Source: Methylophaga sp. (GTDB lineage: Bacteria; Pseudomonadota; Gammaproteobacteria; Nitrosococcales; Methylophagaceae). Taken from it: a stretch of DNA of 64,000 bases. The translations under genes were made by a program, and so were the position numbers. Where the stretch lies: contig NVWQ02000045.1 of NCBI GenBank assembly GCA_002733715.2, positions 18,161 to 82,160 of the forward strand, read 5' to 3'. The notes beneath the pieces were generated by a model that saw only the letters and a list, made by a program, of their open reading frames with translations, searched no databases and had not been told where the DNA came from. This document shows positions 51,770-62,343 of this stretch, in pieces; position 1 is the stretch's first letter; every line of letters starts with the position of its first letter.

Positions 51770-54481
51770 TTATTGAATAGGTCTACGTCGTGTCCGTAAC
51801 CGCACCAGCCATTTTTCAAACTCCACTAAAAACAGTACTGATGAGCTAACCACAGTGATACGTATCCAAGCATCAACACTAATAGATGCCGTTCCGAATA
51901 ATGTTTGCATAGGGGACAGGTAAGTAAAACCCATTTGGAAAACAAGCAATATTGCAATGGCCACTAGCACAAAACGATTGCCAGTAAACCCCTCCCAGTT
52001 CAGTACTGAATCGGTAATGTATCGCGAATTAAATAGATAAAAAATCTCAAACATGACCAAAGTGTTGACCGCGACCGTGCGTGCATAATAAATGTTGGCA
52101 CCTTGAGCTGTCTCCCACAGAAACAGCCCCATAGTACCCACCATCAAAATCACTGAAACAAATAAAACACGCCAAATTAGAAACTGTGACAGTATCGGGG
52201 CGGCTGCATCACGAGGAGGACGTTTCATCACATTTTTTTCTGGTGGTTCAAATGCTAGCGTTAAGGCCAAAGTCACTGCTGTGATCAGATTAACCCATAA
52301 GATTTGTACTGGCGTGAGAGGTAGATGTTGAAAACCAAATATAATGGCCGCGAGAATAATCAATGCTTCGCCACCATTGGTCGGCAAAATAAATAAAATG
52401 GCTTTTTTAAGGTTGTCGTATACTGTTCTACCTTCTTCTGCGGCATGAATGATGGAGGCAAAGTTGTCATCAATCAATACCATTTCGGCTGCTTCCTTCG
52501 CTGCTTCGGTACCATTTTGTCCCATGGCAGTACCTACATCTGCACGCTTCAACGCCGGTGCATCATTTACTCCATCACCTGTCATTGCCACGATAAGACC
52601 TTGTTTTTGCAGTAATTCTACCAGCCTTAACTTGTGCTCGGGACTCACCCGTGCATACACATCTACTGCTTGTACCCGTTGTTGTAATTGAGCATCATTC
52701 ATTTGTTCTAAATCTTGACCAGTGATGACTTCTTTTGTATTGATTAGCTTGAGTTGTCGTGCAATTGCAAGCGCTGTTGCACCATGATCACCGGTAATCA
52801 TTTTCACTCGAATACCTGCCATTTTGCAGGTTGCCACTGATGATATTGCCTCTTCACGAGGTGGATCAATTAGGCCCAATAGTCCTAACAAGGTTAAACC
52901 GTTATTCAAATCTTCAAAATTCAATGTTCGTTGATCATGGCGCACAGTCTGAGTAGCAATAGCTAATATTCGCTGACCCTTACTTGCCATCACTTCAATT
53001 TGTTCTAGCCAATGCACTTTATCGAGTGGCTCTTCACCTTCAGTAGTACGTTGCTGACTGCACATTTCTATTACATGCTCTGGCGCACCTTTTAGGAATA
53101 TAAAGGCTTTATCACTATGACTATGATGGAGTGTCGCCATAAATCTATGTTCAGATTCAAACGGAATAATATCTGTTCGTGGTAAACGCTTTCTAATTAA
53201 CTCAGCGGAAATTCCGTATTTTAATCCTGCTACTAAAAGAGCACCTTCCATTGGGTCCCCGTGAACTTTCCAACCAGTGTCGTGCTGTTCTAACGATGCA
53301 TCATTACACAGGACTGCGGCTTCTAGTGTAGCCATTAATTGAGGATGAGTTTCTGTTGAGATCGCCTCGTTTTCCAGCGTGATGGCACCATGTGGATCAT
53401 AGCCTGTACCTGCAAATTCAAATTGTCTTCCGGTCGTAACAACAGTTCGAACAGTCATTTCATTACGGGTTAGGGTACCTGTTTTATCTGAACAAATTAC
53501 AGATACTGCTCCTAGTGTTTCTACTGCTGGCAAGCGGCGGATAATGGCATTTCGACGTGCCATTCGTTGAACACCAATCGCTAAGGTAATTGTCATAATA
53601 GCTGGCAGACCTTCAGGTATTGCTGCAACCGCTAAACTGACTGATGCTAAAAACATATCAGCTACACCATAACCTCGAACTAGGTAACCAAAGGCAAAAT
53701 TCACCACCGCAATCACTAAGATTGCCAGTGTTAACCAACGGCTAAATTGTGCCATTTGTCTTAGTAGGGGAGTTGTTACTCCTTCAACATCGGCAACCAA
53801 TGCACTGATATGCCCTAAAGCTGTATGGGAACCTGTCGCAATGACGACGCCTGCTCCTTGACCGTGTGTTACAAATGTCCCTGAATAAGCCATGCAAAGA
53901 TGGTCGCCGATGACTGTTTTTTCTGCAACAGAGTCAGTGTTTTTTTCTATTGGTACTGACTCACCGGTGAGTGCTGATTCTTGAATTTGCAGTCCCTTAA
54001 CTCGAAATAATCGCAGATCGGCAGGTACTTTATCACCTGATTGTAATAATACAATATCACCAGGGACTAATGTTTCTGCAGTCACTGTTAGCTGTTGCCC
54101 ATCACGGATGACTATCGCTTTGGATGACAGCATTTGTTTGATTGCACGCAATGCATTTTCAGCCTTGCCTTCTTGAATAAAGCCAATGAAAGAATTAATG
54201 AATACGACACCTAAGATCACACCGGTATCGACCCAATGTCCCAATAAGGCTGTGACCACAGATGCCAAAATCAACACATAGATTAATACATTGTGAAATT
54301 GGTACAAAAAGCGCTGTAAAGCACTACGTGTTTTCCCCTCTGGCAATAGATTTAGTCCATATTTTTGCTGACGTTCTGTTAGCGATAATGGGTCTAAACC
54401 GGAAGTTGATGATGTTTTAAAATGTGCCAAAACATCATTCTGATTAATATGGTGCCACGCTTTTTTATTTAATTGACTCAT
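51770..54481 (-). CDS. Cation-transporting P-type ATPase (Ca2+/PMA-type)
   Basis: DKTGTLTRNEMT, TGESVPIEK, MTGDGVNDAPALKRADVGTAMG. Confidence 0.93.
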   Translation of the reverse strand: MSQLNKKAWHHINQNDVLAHFKTSSTSGLDPLSLTERQQKYGLNLLPEGKTRSALQRFLYQFHNVLIYVLILASVVTALLGHWVDTGVILGVVFINSFIGFIQEGKAENALRAIKQMLSSKAIVIRDGQQLTVTAETLVPGDIVLLQSGDKVPADLRLFRVKGLQIQESALTGESVPIEKNTDSVAEKTVIGDHLCMAYSGTFVTHGQGAGVVIATGSHTALGHISALVADVEGVTTPLLRQMAQFSRWLTLAILVIAVVNFAFGYLVRGYGVADMFLASVSLAVAAIPEGLPAIMTITLAIGVQRMARRNAIIRRLPAVETLGAVSVICSDKTGTLTRNEMTVRTVVTTGRQFEFAGTGYDPHGAITLENEAISTETHPQLMATLEAAVLCNDASLEQHDTGWKVHGDPMEGALLVAGLKYGISAELIRKRLPRTDIIPFESEHRFMATLHHSHSDKAFIFLKGAPEHVIEMCSQQRTTEGEEPLDKVHWLEQIEVMASKGQRILAIATQTVRHDQRTLNFEDLNNGLTLLGLLGLIDPPREEAISSVATCKMAGIRVKMITGDHGATALAIARQLKLINTKEVITGQDLEQMNDAQLQQRVQAVDVYARVSPEHKLRLVELLQKQGLIVAMTGDGVNDAPALKRADVGTAMGQNGTEAAKEAAEMVLIDDNFASIIHAAEEGRTVYDNLKKAILFILPTNGGEALIILAAIIFGFQHLPLTPVQILWVNLITAVTLALTLAFEPPEKNVMKRPPRDAAAPILSQFLIWRVLFVSVILMVGTMGLFLWETAQGANIYYARTVAVNTLVMFEIFYLFNSRYITDSVLNWEGFTGNRFVLVAIAILLVFQMGFTYLSPMQTLFGTASISVDAWIRITVVSSSVLFLVEFEKWLVRLRTRRRPIQ

Positions 54482-54559
54482 AATTCATCACTCGTATCTT
54501 TGGCATGTATATTTTGAATTTTCTATGGCCTAGTCTAACGTTAATAAAAAAAGGCAGAC

Positions 54560-54575
54560 TGTCACTTAGATGACA
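54560..54575. promoter_or_regulatory. TGTCA-N6-TGACA operator (copy 2)
   Basis: TGTCACTTAGATGACA between divergent P-type ATPase and YflT-like genes. Confidence 0.75.
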
Positions 54576-54636
54576 GAAGGGCAATAAAATACTCCTATAT
54601 GATTAAAATAGTATAAACATTATTAGGTAATATTTA

Positions 54637-55215
54637 ATGAGTGGTGATAAAAATAAAAACTTTCCTGCACGACTAGTATTGGTGGTAGGAATTTTTGATG
54701 GTGAGAATAGAGCTACTAGTGCAGTGGAAAAACTAATTGAAGAGGATTTTCCTGCCGACAGGATTTCATTACTCCATAAAGCAAGCGGACCGGGTGATGA
54801 TATGCTTGGATTATCGTATTCGAGCACTGAAGAACGCGTAAAAGTATGGGGTAAACATGGCCTTTTTTGGGGAGGACTATGGGGATTGCTGACGGGGATC
54901 TCTGGTTTATTTGTGCTGCCAGGAATGGGAGCAGTATTCGCCGCCGGGCCTATTGTAGAAGCTTTAGGTATCACTATTGCCGGCGCAACGCTGGGAGGAG
55001 GGGCAATGGCGGGTGCTGCTGTAGTAACTGAATTGGCCAGTGCATTACATGAAATGGGGATCCCTAAGGAAGAGCTTGCTACCATTCACGACAGTATTGA
55101 ACAAGGGCATTATATTGTGATTCTGCATTGTGCCCGAGATCAAGTTGAACAATACGAAAGACATATAAAGTGGGCGGGTGCCGATCCCGTTATGACGCTA
55201 CCTATTTTAATATAA
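54637..55215 (+). CDS. General stress protein 17M/YflT-like protein
   Basis: VVGIFDGENRATSAVEKLIEEDFPADRISLLHKA plus Gly-rich membrane-like segment. Confidence 0.65.
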   Translation: MSGDKNKNFPARLVLVVGIFDGENRATSAVEKLIEEDFPADRISLLHKASGPGDDMLGLSYSSTEERVKVWGKHGLFWGGLWGLLTGISGLFVLPGMGAVFAAGPIVEALGITIAGATLGGGAMAGAAVVTELASALHEMGIPKEELATIHDSIEQGHYIVILHCARDQVEQYERHIKWAGADPVMTLPILI

Positions 55216-55254
55216 TAAAAGACATTAAGTTATATAGATAAGGATAACATTAAT

Positions 55255-56646
55255 ATGAAGATTTCATTCCATGGATCCGCTCAGAATGTAACGGGTTCTT
55301 GTCATTTAATCGAATGCGCAGGTAAACGTATACTGATAGATTGTGGCTTATATCAAGGAGGCCATGCACTTACTGAGGAAAACTATGAACCCTTTGGTTT
55401 TGCTCCAACAACTATCGATATTCTGTTACTGACACATGCTCATCTCGATCATTGTGGTCGTATACCATTACTTGTAAAACGGGGCTTTACCGGTGAAATC
55501 ATTACCACAGCGGCATCCGTTGAGTTAACTCGGTTAATCTTGTTAGATTCTGCAGGTTTGCAAGAAGGTGAAGCCCGTTATCAGGCACGAAGAGCAAAGC
55601 GACATAGCAATAAAAATAAATATCATATTGACCCTTTATACACCACGTTAGATGCATTAAATAGTTTAGAATTTTTTGTGCGAAGAGCACAATATAATAC
55701 GCCTTTGCAGCTAGAACAGGGTATTACAGCTACCTTTATTGATGCTGGGCATATTCTAGGTTCTGCTTGTATATTGTTAGAGTTAGAAGAAGAGGGCAAA
55801 CACCATCGAATTTTGTTTTCTGGTGATCTGGGTTATGGCGGCCGAGCAATATTACGAGATCCGGCCATACCTCCAGAAGTCGATACCGTGGTAATGGAAA
55901 CAACGTATGGCGACCGTCTTCACAAACAGCTTTTGCCTTCTATTGAAGAGCTATATGACGTAATCAACACTACGCTGAATCGTGGTGGCAATATCATTAT
56001 TCCTACTTTTGCATTAGAGCGTGCACAGGAATTATTATATTACTTACGGGAAGGAGTTGAAAATAAGGAGATAGAACGTAATATCAATGTGTTTTTAGAT
56101 TCACCAATGGCGATTTCTGCTACGCAAATATTTGAACGCCATCCTGAATGCTACGATTCTGAAACACTTAATGTTTCTATAGATAATGACCCTTTTCGTC
56201 TTCCAAGATTACATTTTACTCGTGAAACAGCTGAATCTATGGCCATCAATCAAATTAGTGGTGGCGCTGTTATTATGGCGGGATCAGGTATGTGTACCGG
56301 CGGCCGTATACGTCATCATCTGAAACATAATCTATGGAATAGGCTAAATAGTATCATTTTTGTAGGTTTTGCTGCACAAGGAACTTTGGCGAGAAAAATT
56401 GTTGATGGTGCTGAGTGGGTTAGTTTATATGGTGAAGAAATACGTGTACGCGCTAGCATTCATACTATTGGGGGGTTCTCAGCTCATGCTGATCAGGCTG
56501 AATTGCTGTCATGGCATAGTAAAACCGGCAAGCCCAAAAGAACATTTTTAGTACATGGTGAAGAAAAGAGTATGAAAGTTTTTGCTGACAAACTTGAAAA
56601 TACTGACGTTATTATGCCGTCACTTAATGATAGTTATACCCTTTGA
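55255..56646 (+). CDS. MBL-fold beta-CASP/RMMBL RNA-processing exonuclease
   Basis: LLTHAHLDHCGRIPLL; GSGMCTGGRI; HTIGGFSAHADQAELL; FLVHGEEKSM. Confidence 0.92.
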   Translation: MKISFHGSAQNVTGSCHLIECAGKRILIDCGLYQGGHALTEENYEPFGFAPTTIDILLLTHAHLDHCGRIPLLVKRGFTGEIITTAASVELTRLILLDSAGLQEGEARYQARRAKRHSNKNKYHIDPLYTTLDALNSLEFFVRRAQYNTPLQLEQGITATFIDAGHILGSACILLELEEEGKHHRILFSGDLGYGGRAILRDPAIPPEVDTVVMETTYGDRLHKQLLPSIEELYDVINTTLNRGGNIIIPTFALERAQELLYYLREGVENKEIERNINVFLDSPMAISATQIFERHPECYDSETLNVSIDNDPFRLPRLHFTRETAESMAINQISGGAVIMAGSGMCTGGRIRHHLKHNLWNRLNSIIFVGFAAQGTLARKIVDGAEWVSLYGEEIRVRASIHTIGGFSAHADQAELLSWHSKTGKPKRTFLVHGEEKSMKVFADKLENTDVIMPSLNDSYTL

Positions 56647-56661
56647 TTAGATTGAGAAATT

Positions 56662-59079
56662 ATGACAAACAATAAAGATAATAGCTTAATTCGTTGGTTT
56701 GATGAGCTGGGAATTGAAGATGTGCCAGTGGTTGGGGGTAAAAATGCATCATTAGGGGAAATGTATCAGCAACTTACCCCACAAGGAATTCTAATTCCGA
56801 ATGGTTTTGCTACCACCGCATATGCGTATAGAGACATGCTGGACAAGGCCGGTGCATGGGATGACCTTCATGCTGTTCTTGATGATTTAGATCCTGAAAA
56901 TATGAGCGATTTAGCAAAGCGAGGAGCACAAGCACGTGAAATTGTTTATGCAGCCGGTCTACCAGATAAATTACAATCTGCAATATTGAGCGCATACGCA
57001 AAGTTAAAAGATCAATATGGTGAGGAATTGACGTTGGCAGTACGATCTTCTGCAACCGCTGAAGATCTGCCAACAGCTTCTTTTGCTGGTCAGCAAGATA
57101 CCTATCTTAACATCAGTGGTGATGCTTCTTTGCTTGAAGCATGTCGACGTTGTTTTGCTAGTTTATTTACTGATCGTGCTATTCATTATCGGGTTGATCA
57201 AGATTTCGATCATTTCGATGTTTCCCTATCAATTGGCATCATGAAAATGGTGCGATCCGATATTGCTTCTAGTGGTGTTATGTTTTCAATTGATACTGAA
57301 ACAGGATTCGAAGATGTCGTTTTTATCACGGGTGCTTATGGTTTAGGAGAGAACGTAGTACAGGGCAATGTAGAGCCAGATGAATTTTATGTGCATAAGC
57401 CTACATTTAAACAAGGTTACCGTGCCGTTATTCGGCGACAGTTAGGCAATAAACATATCAGGATGGTCTATGCCACTGGGCAGAGCAAAGTCACAACCAG
57501 TAATGAGCGTGTTGCAGATGGTGACCGAAAAAAATATTGCATAAATGATACTGAAGCACTTAAGTTAGCAGAATATGCCCTTATCATTGAAAAGCATTAC
57601 AGTGACAAAGTGGGTCACAATAAACCGATGGATATGGAATGGGCTAAAGATGGACTTGATGGTCAGCTTTATATTGTGCAAGCACGACCAGAAACGGTGG
57701 CATCACAACAACATGGCACAATTTTAGAACAATATCATCTCGATGGAGAAGGTGATATTTTAATTCGTGGTTATGCTGTAGGCACTAAAGTTGGCCAAGG
57801 TAATGTGCGTTATATTTCTGATGTGGCACATTTGCATGAGTTTCAGGCAGGAGAAGTGCTTGTTGCTGATATCACTACGCCAGACTGGGAGCCTGTAATG
57901 AAAATTGCAGCGGCCATTGTTACCAATCGAGGAGGCCGCACCTGCCATGCGGCTATTATATCGCGTGAGTTAGGCATTCCTGCTGTAGTCGGCTGTGATC
58001 AAGCAACTCAAGTTTTAGAAACAGGTGAGATGATTACCGTATCTTGTGCCGGAGGCGATGAAGGTCGCGTATATAAAGGTACGGTTCCTTTTAGTGTAGA
58101 ACGCACTGATTTGTCGGGATTAGCACGCCCCAAAACAAAAATAATGCTCAATTTAGGTAATCCTGATCTTGCTTTTAGCGTGCGTTCTCTGCCCAATGAT
58201 GGCGTTGGTTTAGCTCGATTGGAGTTCATTATTAATGAATACATTAAAGCGCATCCAATGGCACTATTACACCCAGAAAAAATTGAGGATAAAGTTGATC
58301 TAGATGCAATAGAAACATTGATTCAAGGTTATGAATCAGGTGCAGACTATTTTGTTCATCGCTTATCGGAAGGGGTCGCTACGATTGCGGCCGCCTTTTA
58401 TCCTAAACCGGTGATTGTGCGAATGTCTGATTTTAAAACCAATGAATATGCTTCTTTGCTGGGAGGCCGTTATTTTGAACCCGTAGAAAGCAATCCAATG
58501 ATTGGTTTTCGTGGTGCTTCTCGGTATACACATCCTGCTTATAGAGAAGGATTTGCATTGGAATGCGCCGCTATGAAACGTGTACGTGAAGTAATGGGGC
58601 TGACTAATGTCAAATTAATGATTCCTTTTTGCCGCACCGTTAGTGAAGGTGAAAAAGTGTTGGCATCCATGGCTAATCACGGGCTAAAACGTGGCAGCAA
58701 TGGCTTGGAAGTCTACGTTATGTGTGAAATTCCCAACAATGTGATTCAAATTGATGCATTTGCAAAACTATTCGATGGGTTTTCTATAGGATCTAATGAT
58801 TTAACACAACTTATCTTAGGAGTTGATCGTGACTCTGAAATTGTTTCATTTGATTTTGATGAGCGTGATAAAGGTGTGAAAACCATGATTCGGATGGCTG
58901 TTGAAGGCGCTCGACGTAACAATAGACATGTAGGATTGTGTGGCCAAGCGCCATCAGACTATCCAGAAATGGCAGAATATTTAGTGCAAATTGGAATTGA
59001 TTCAATGAGTTTGAATCCCGACACAGTATTGAGCACTACACGCCATATTCTGGAAATAGAAAAGAGTTTAAAAGTATAA
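56662..59079 (+). CDS. ppsA: Phosphoenolpyruvate synthase
   Basis: VGGKNASLGEM; GRTCHAAIISRELGIPAVVG; SIGSNDLTQLILGVDRDS; GLCGQAPSDYPE. Confidence 0.95.
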   Translation: MTNNKDNSLIRWFDELGIEDVPVVGGKNASLGEMYQQLTPQGILIPNGFATTAYAYRDMLDKAGAWDDLHAVLDDLDPENMSDLAKRGAQAREIVYAAGLPDKLQSAILSAYAKLKDQYGEELTLAVRSSATAEDLPTASFAGQQDTYLNISGDASLLEACRRCFASLFTDRAIHYRVDQDFDHFDVSLSIGIMKMVRSDIASSGVMFSIDTETGFEDVVFITGAYGLGENVVQGNVEPDEFYVHKPTFKQGYRAVIRRQLGNKHIRMVYATGQSKVTTSNERVADGDRKKYCINDTEALKLAEYALIIEKHYSDKVGHNKPMDMEWAKDGLDGQLYIVQARPETVASQQHGTILEQYHLDGEGDILIRGYAVGTKVGQGNVRYISDVAHLHEFQAGEVLVADITTPDWEPVMKIAAAIVTNRGGRTCHAAIISRELGIPAVVGCDQATQVLETGEMITVSCAGGDEGRVYKGTVPFSVERTDLSGLARPKTKIMLNLGNPDLAFSVRSLPNDGVGLARLEFIINEYIKAHPMALLHPEKIEDKVDLDAIETLIQGYESGADYFVHRLSEGVATIAAAFYPKPVIVRMSDFKTNEYASLLGGRYFEPVESNPMIGFRGASRYTHPAYREGFALECAAMKRVREVMGLTNVKLMIPFCRTVSEGEKVLASMANHGLKRGSNGLEVYVMCEIPNNVIQIDAFAKLFDGFSIGSNDLTQLILGVDRDSEIVSFDFDERDKGVKTMIRMAVEGARRNNRHVGLCGQAPSDYPEMAEYLVQIGIDSMSLNPDTVLSTTRHILEIEKSLKV

Positions 59080-59148
59080 ACTCATATAAGATGCATACAT
59101 ATTTTTAGAATATGAAATTAATGATTATGATTTTACAAAAATCCATCA

Positions 59149-59390
59149 TTCCCGCGAAAGCGGGAAGTCAACGATAGAGGCCCGTTACACCCCCGCATTC
59201 GCGAGGATGATAAAAGCAAAGCTCTACCCCGTAATCATTCAACTTGCAGCTTTTACCGCTTCGTCATCCCGGTAGACTTGTAGCCGGGATCTGATTATAA
59301 ACAAGACTCCCACAAACCACATGTGGGAGTGGTGGCGGAGTGAAAGCTCTGCACTTTGAATGATTACGAGTATATAATACTGCATTTCAC
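59149..59390. repeat. REP-like/palindromic repeat cluster
   Basis: TTCCCGCgaaaGCGGGAA; ATCCCGG...CCGGGAT; ACTCCCACA...TGTGGGAGT; outer arms CGTAATCATTCAA.. and ..TTTGAATGATTACGAGTATA. Confidence 0.7.
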
Positions 59391-59416
59391 CCTGATTCTA
59401 ATGATGGAAAGCATTA

Positions 59417-60163
59417 ATGAAAGAGAGCCTGCCTCTTTACAATACATATCGCCATAGACTGTCACAATCAAGGTTATTTCGGGGCTTATCGTTGGAATTA
59501 CTCGACGATATGTTATCCCATTTCCGCTTTGAATCTTGGAATAAGGGATCACAGCATGACAGCAAAATTGCTTTGCAACGATTTTATGTGATCTTAGAAG
59601 GACGGATGGAGTTAATGCAAGTTCATCCGCAGACGGGCAAGCAAATAACACTGTTATTGCTAGAAGAGGGCGATGTATACGATATATTGACCTTATTAGA
59701 CGACCAACAACACGATATTATTCCTGTTGCACTAGATGATCTTAAGCTGCTGTCGGCACCTATTGATGAGGTGCGGGAATGGATAAAACAACACCCCGAA
59801 TTTAATAAAAACTATATGCCTTATTTAGGGCGTTGTATTCGACGCCGTGAAGCATTACTAACAGACCTAGCCTTATATGAAACTCAAACACGATTAGCAC
59901 GTCTTATTCTGAGGTATGCTTGTTTGGAAGATATGCCTGATGAACTGTCTGGATCGAGTATTGATGTTGGTTTGCTGCATGATCTATCAAATGAAGTATT
60001 GGCAGAAATGATTGGCTCCGTAAGACAGGTGGTGAATCGTCACCTTCAATTGATGAAAAAAGAAGGCATTTTGCACTATGAAAACCACCATCTTATTATC
60101 GATGATTTAGAAAAGCTTCGGCAATATGCTGATGACGTAACACAGCAGCTTGAAATCATATAA
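59417..60163 (+). CDS. Crp/Fnr-family transcriptional regulator
   Basis: cNMP-binding-like N-terminus; HTH LSNEVLAEMIGSVRQVVNRHLQLMKKEGIL. Confidence 0.9.
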   Translation: MKESLPLYNTYRHRLSQSRLFRGLSLELLDDMLSHFRFESWNKGSQHDSKIALQRFYVILEGRMELMQVHPQTGKQITLLLLEEGDVYDILTLLDDQQHDIIPVALDDLKLLSAPIDEVREWIKQHPEFNKNYMPYLGRCIRRREALLTDLALYETQTRLARLILRYACLEDMPDELSGSSIDVGLLHDLSNEVLAEMIGSVRQVVNRHLQLMKKEGILHYENHHLIIDDLEKLRQYADDVTQQLEII

Positions 60164-60228
60164 TGAAAGCTTATCTACGATTCAAGTGTGAAGTTTTCAT
60201 AAATAAGCAGATTGGATAAGAGGATTTC

Positions 60229-60528
60229 CGTCATTCCGGTAGGCTTTTTAGCCGGAATCTATGCTCCAAATAACCTCAGTTCTGGATAAGGAAAAATAAT
60301 TTATCCTTTTAATTCAATTGTATAACTGATAAGTGAATGGCTTCGATAGAAGATCCTTCACTATGGCTCAGGATGACATACAAATATTGTCATTCTGACG
60401 GCCTTAGGAGGAAGGATCTTAGCAACGAAGCCTTTAAACTACACGTTTTCCATTCACCATAGGCTTAAATCTTTATCCAGAACTGAGGTTAAATACTAGA
60501 TTCCCGCTAAAAACATGCGGGAATGACC
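60229..60528. repeat. Nested inverted-repeat cluster
   Basis: TAACCTCAGTTCTGGATAA (60271-60289) and TTATCCAGAACTGAGGTTA (60473-60491) are exact reverse complements; inner AAGATCCTTC...GAAGGATCTT; flanking ATTCCGG..CCGGAAT and ATTCCCGC..GCGGGAAT hairpins. Confidence 0.75.
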
Positions 60529-60590
60529 TAGTTTGTTAGAATTATTTAGACTTTCTTCTTATCTATAATTTATGGTTAAATAATCAATTC

Positions 60591-60606
60591 TGTCACTTAG
60601 ATGACA
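60591..60606. promoter_or_regulatory. TGTCA-N6-TGACA operator (copy 3)
   Basis: TGTCACTTAGATGACA upstream of the 60648 ORF and cbpA. Confidence 0.75.
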
Positions 60607-60647
60607 GTATAAAACAACCGTTTCATCTAATTTATTATCATAATGTT

Positions 60648-61004
60648 TTGGTGGATAGTTCAATGAAAAAAGAAAGTAGTTGTGTAGCTGTATTTATTGA
60701 GATCACAGATGCCCAAAGTGCTATTCAGAACTTGTTAACCACTCATGTGAATGAAGATTGTATTTCATTGGTAGGGGAAACTATTCAACAAGGTAAAGTA
60801 GCTGCTGACGGTTTGAGTTTTCTAGATAACGATCTTCTTCAATTAGGCATTCATAAAGCAAACCTCTATTGTTATAAGTCGCTAGTTTATAGTGGTGCTT
60901 ATCTGGTAATAGTTAACGGGGATTATAAAGAAGTGGAACACGCCTATAGCCAGTTGGAACAATATGAACAGGCTGATGTGGCCATTCATTTTAATGCTAA
61001 ATGA
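60648..61004 (+). CDS. Short YflT-like protein of unknown function
   Basis: AVFIEITDAQSAIQNLL...CISLVGE and YSGAYLVIVNGDYKEVEHAYSQLEQYEQADV parallel the 54637 protein without its Gly-rich segment. Confidence 0.5.
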   Translation: MVDSSMKKESSCVAVFIEITDAQSAIQNLLTTHVNEDCISLVGETIQQGKVAADGLSFLDNDLLQLGIHKANLYCYKSLVYSGAYLVIVNGDYKEVEHAYSQLEQYEQADVAIHFNAK

Positions 61005-61019
61005 AGATGAGGTCTTGGA

Positions 61020-61988
61020 GTGGAATATAAAGATTATTACCAAACTTTAGGTGTTGCCAAAAGTGCTTCGCAGGATGATATTAAACGTAGTTACCGAAAG
61101 TTAGCGCGTAAATATCATCCCGATGTGAGCAGTGAAAGTGATGCTGAAGAAAAGTTTAAAGAAGTTGGTGAAGCTTATGAAGTGCTAAAGAACCCAGAAA
61201 AACGGGCAGCTTACGACCAACTAGGCGCTAATTGGAAAGCTGGCCAAGCTGGCTCTCAGCCACCTCCTGATTGGGATGCTGGATTTGAGTTTCATGGGGG
61301 AGATAACGCATCTCATCATACTGATTATAGTGAGTTTTTTGAAAATCTATTTGGCCAAACTGGTGGCGGTCAGCAACAATATAGTTATGGAAACAGCGCC
61401 CAAAGCACTCATCAAATACGTGGCGAGGATAGCCATGCCAAAGTCTTTATTGATCTTGAAGATGCTTATAATGGCGCGACACGACATTTGACTATAAGAT
61501 CAATGGTATTAGACAAAGAAGGGCGACCCACGCTTAAAGAGCGCACCTTGAAAGTCAAAATTCCTAAAGGGGTTAAGCAAGGACAAAATATACGGCTGCA
61601 AAGGCAGGGTAGTCCAAGTTTCAGTAATGGTCAGCACGGTGATTTGTATCTGGAAATAGAATTTAATCCTCATTCAATTTACAAGGTAGACGGACTGGAT
61701 GTATCTTTAGTGCTACCTATTACTCCGTGGGAGGCTGCACTTGGAGGAACAATACAAGTACCAACACCTGTAAGCAAAGTTGAACTTAAAGTGTCGGCTG
61801 GTAGTTCAAGTGGTAAGCGTATGCGCCTTAAAGGACTCGGAATACCTAATAATAAAATGGCAGGGGACTTCTATGTCACGCTTGAAATTGTACTGCCAGA
61901 ACAGTTAACGGATAAAGAAAAAACCTTGTATAAAGACTTGCAACAACAAGCTGCTGATTTTAATCCACGAATTAAGTTAGGGGTATAA
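61020..61988 (+). CDS. cbpA: DnaJ-class co-chaperone CbpA
   Basis: DYYQTLGVAKSASQDDIKRSYRKLARKYHPDVS J-domain; C-terminal DnaJ domains, no zinc finger. GTG start. Confidence 0.93.
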   Translation: MEYKDYYQTLGVAKSASQDDIKRSYRKLARKYHPDVSSESDAEEKFKEVGEAYEVLKNPEKRAAYDQLGANWKAGQAGSQPPPDWDAGFEFHGGDNASHHTDYSEFFENLFGQTGGGQQQYSYGNSAQSTHQIRGEDSHAKVFIDLEDAYNGATRHLTIRSMVLDKEGRPTLKERTLKVKIPKGVKQGQNIRLQRQGSPSFSNGQHGDLYLEIEFNPHSIYKVDGLDVSLVLPITPWEAALGGTIQVPTPVSKVELKVSAGSSSGKRMRLKGLGIPNNKMAGDFYVTLEIVLPEQLTDKEKTLYKDLQQQAADFNPRIKLGV

Positions 61989-61993
61989 GAGCA

Positions 61994-62305
61994 ATGACTA
62001 AAAGACGTATCGCATTGGTGACAGATGAGAGTGTTGTTATTGACGAACAGACAATATCCATAGTTGAATTATGTCATAGTTGTGCTCTACCAATAGAACA
62101 GGTTTTAATCATGGTTGAATATGGCATTATTGAGCCATTAGAATTTCAAACAAGTCATATCCGATGGCAATTTACGGGTAGTAATGTTATCAGACTTCAG
62201 ACTGTCCAGCGTCTACAACGTGATCTTGATGTTAATTTGGCTGGGGCGGCATTAGCGCTTGAGCTATTGGATGAGATTAAAATGCTAAGGCGATTAAAAG
62301 TCTAA
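61994..62305 (+). CDS. cbpM: CbpM-like chaperone modulator
   Basis: ~100 aa MerR-like protein directly after cbpA (GVNLAGAALALELLDEI-type ending). Confidence 0.8.
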   Translation: MTKRRIALVTDESVVIDEQTISIVELCHSCALPIEQVLIMVEYGIIEPLEFQTSHIRWQFTGSNVIRLQTVQRLQRDLDVNLAGAALALELLDEIKMLRRLKV

Positions 62306-62343
62306 TTAGCCAGAATTTAGATTATTTACTATTCACTTTGAAC

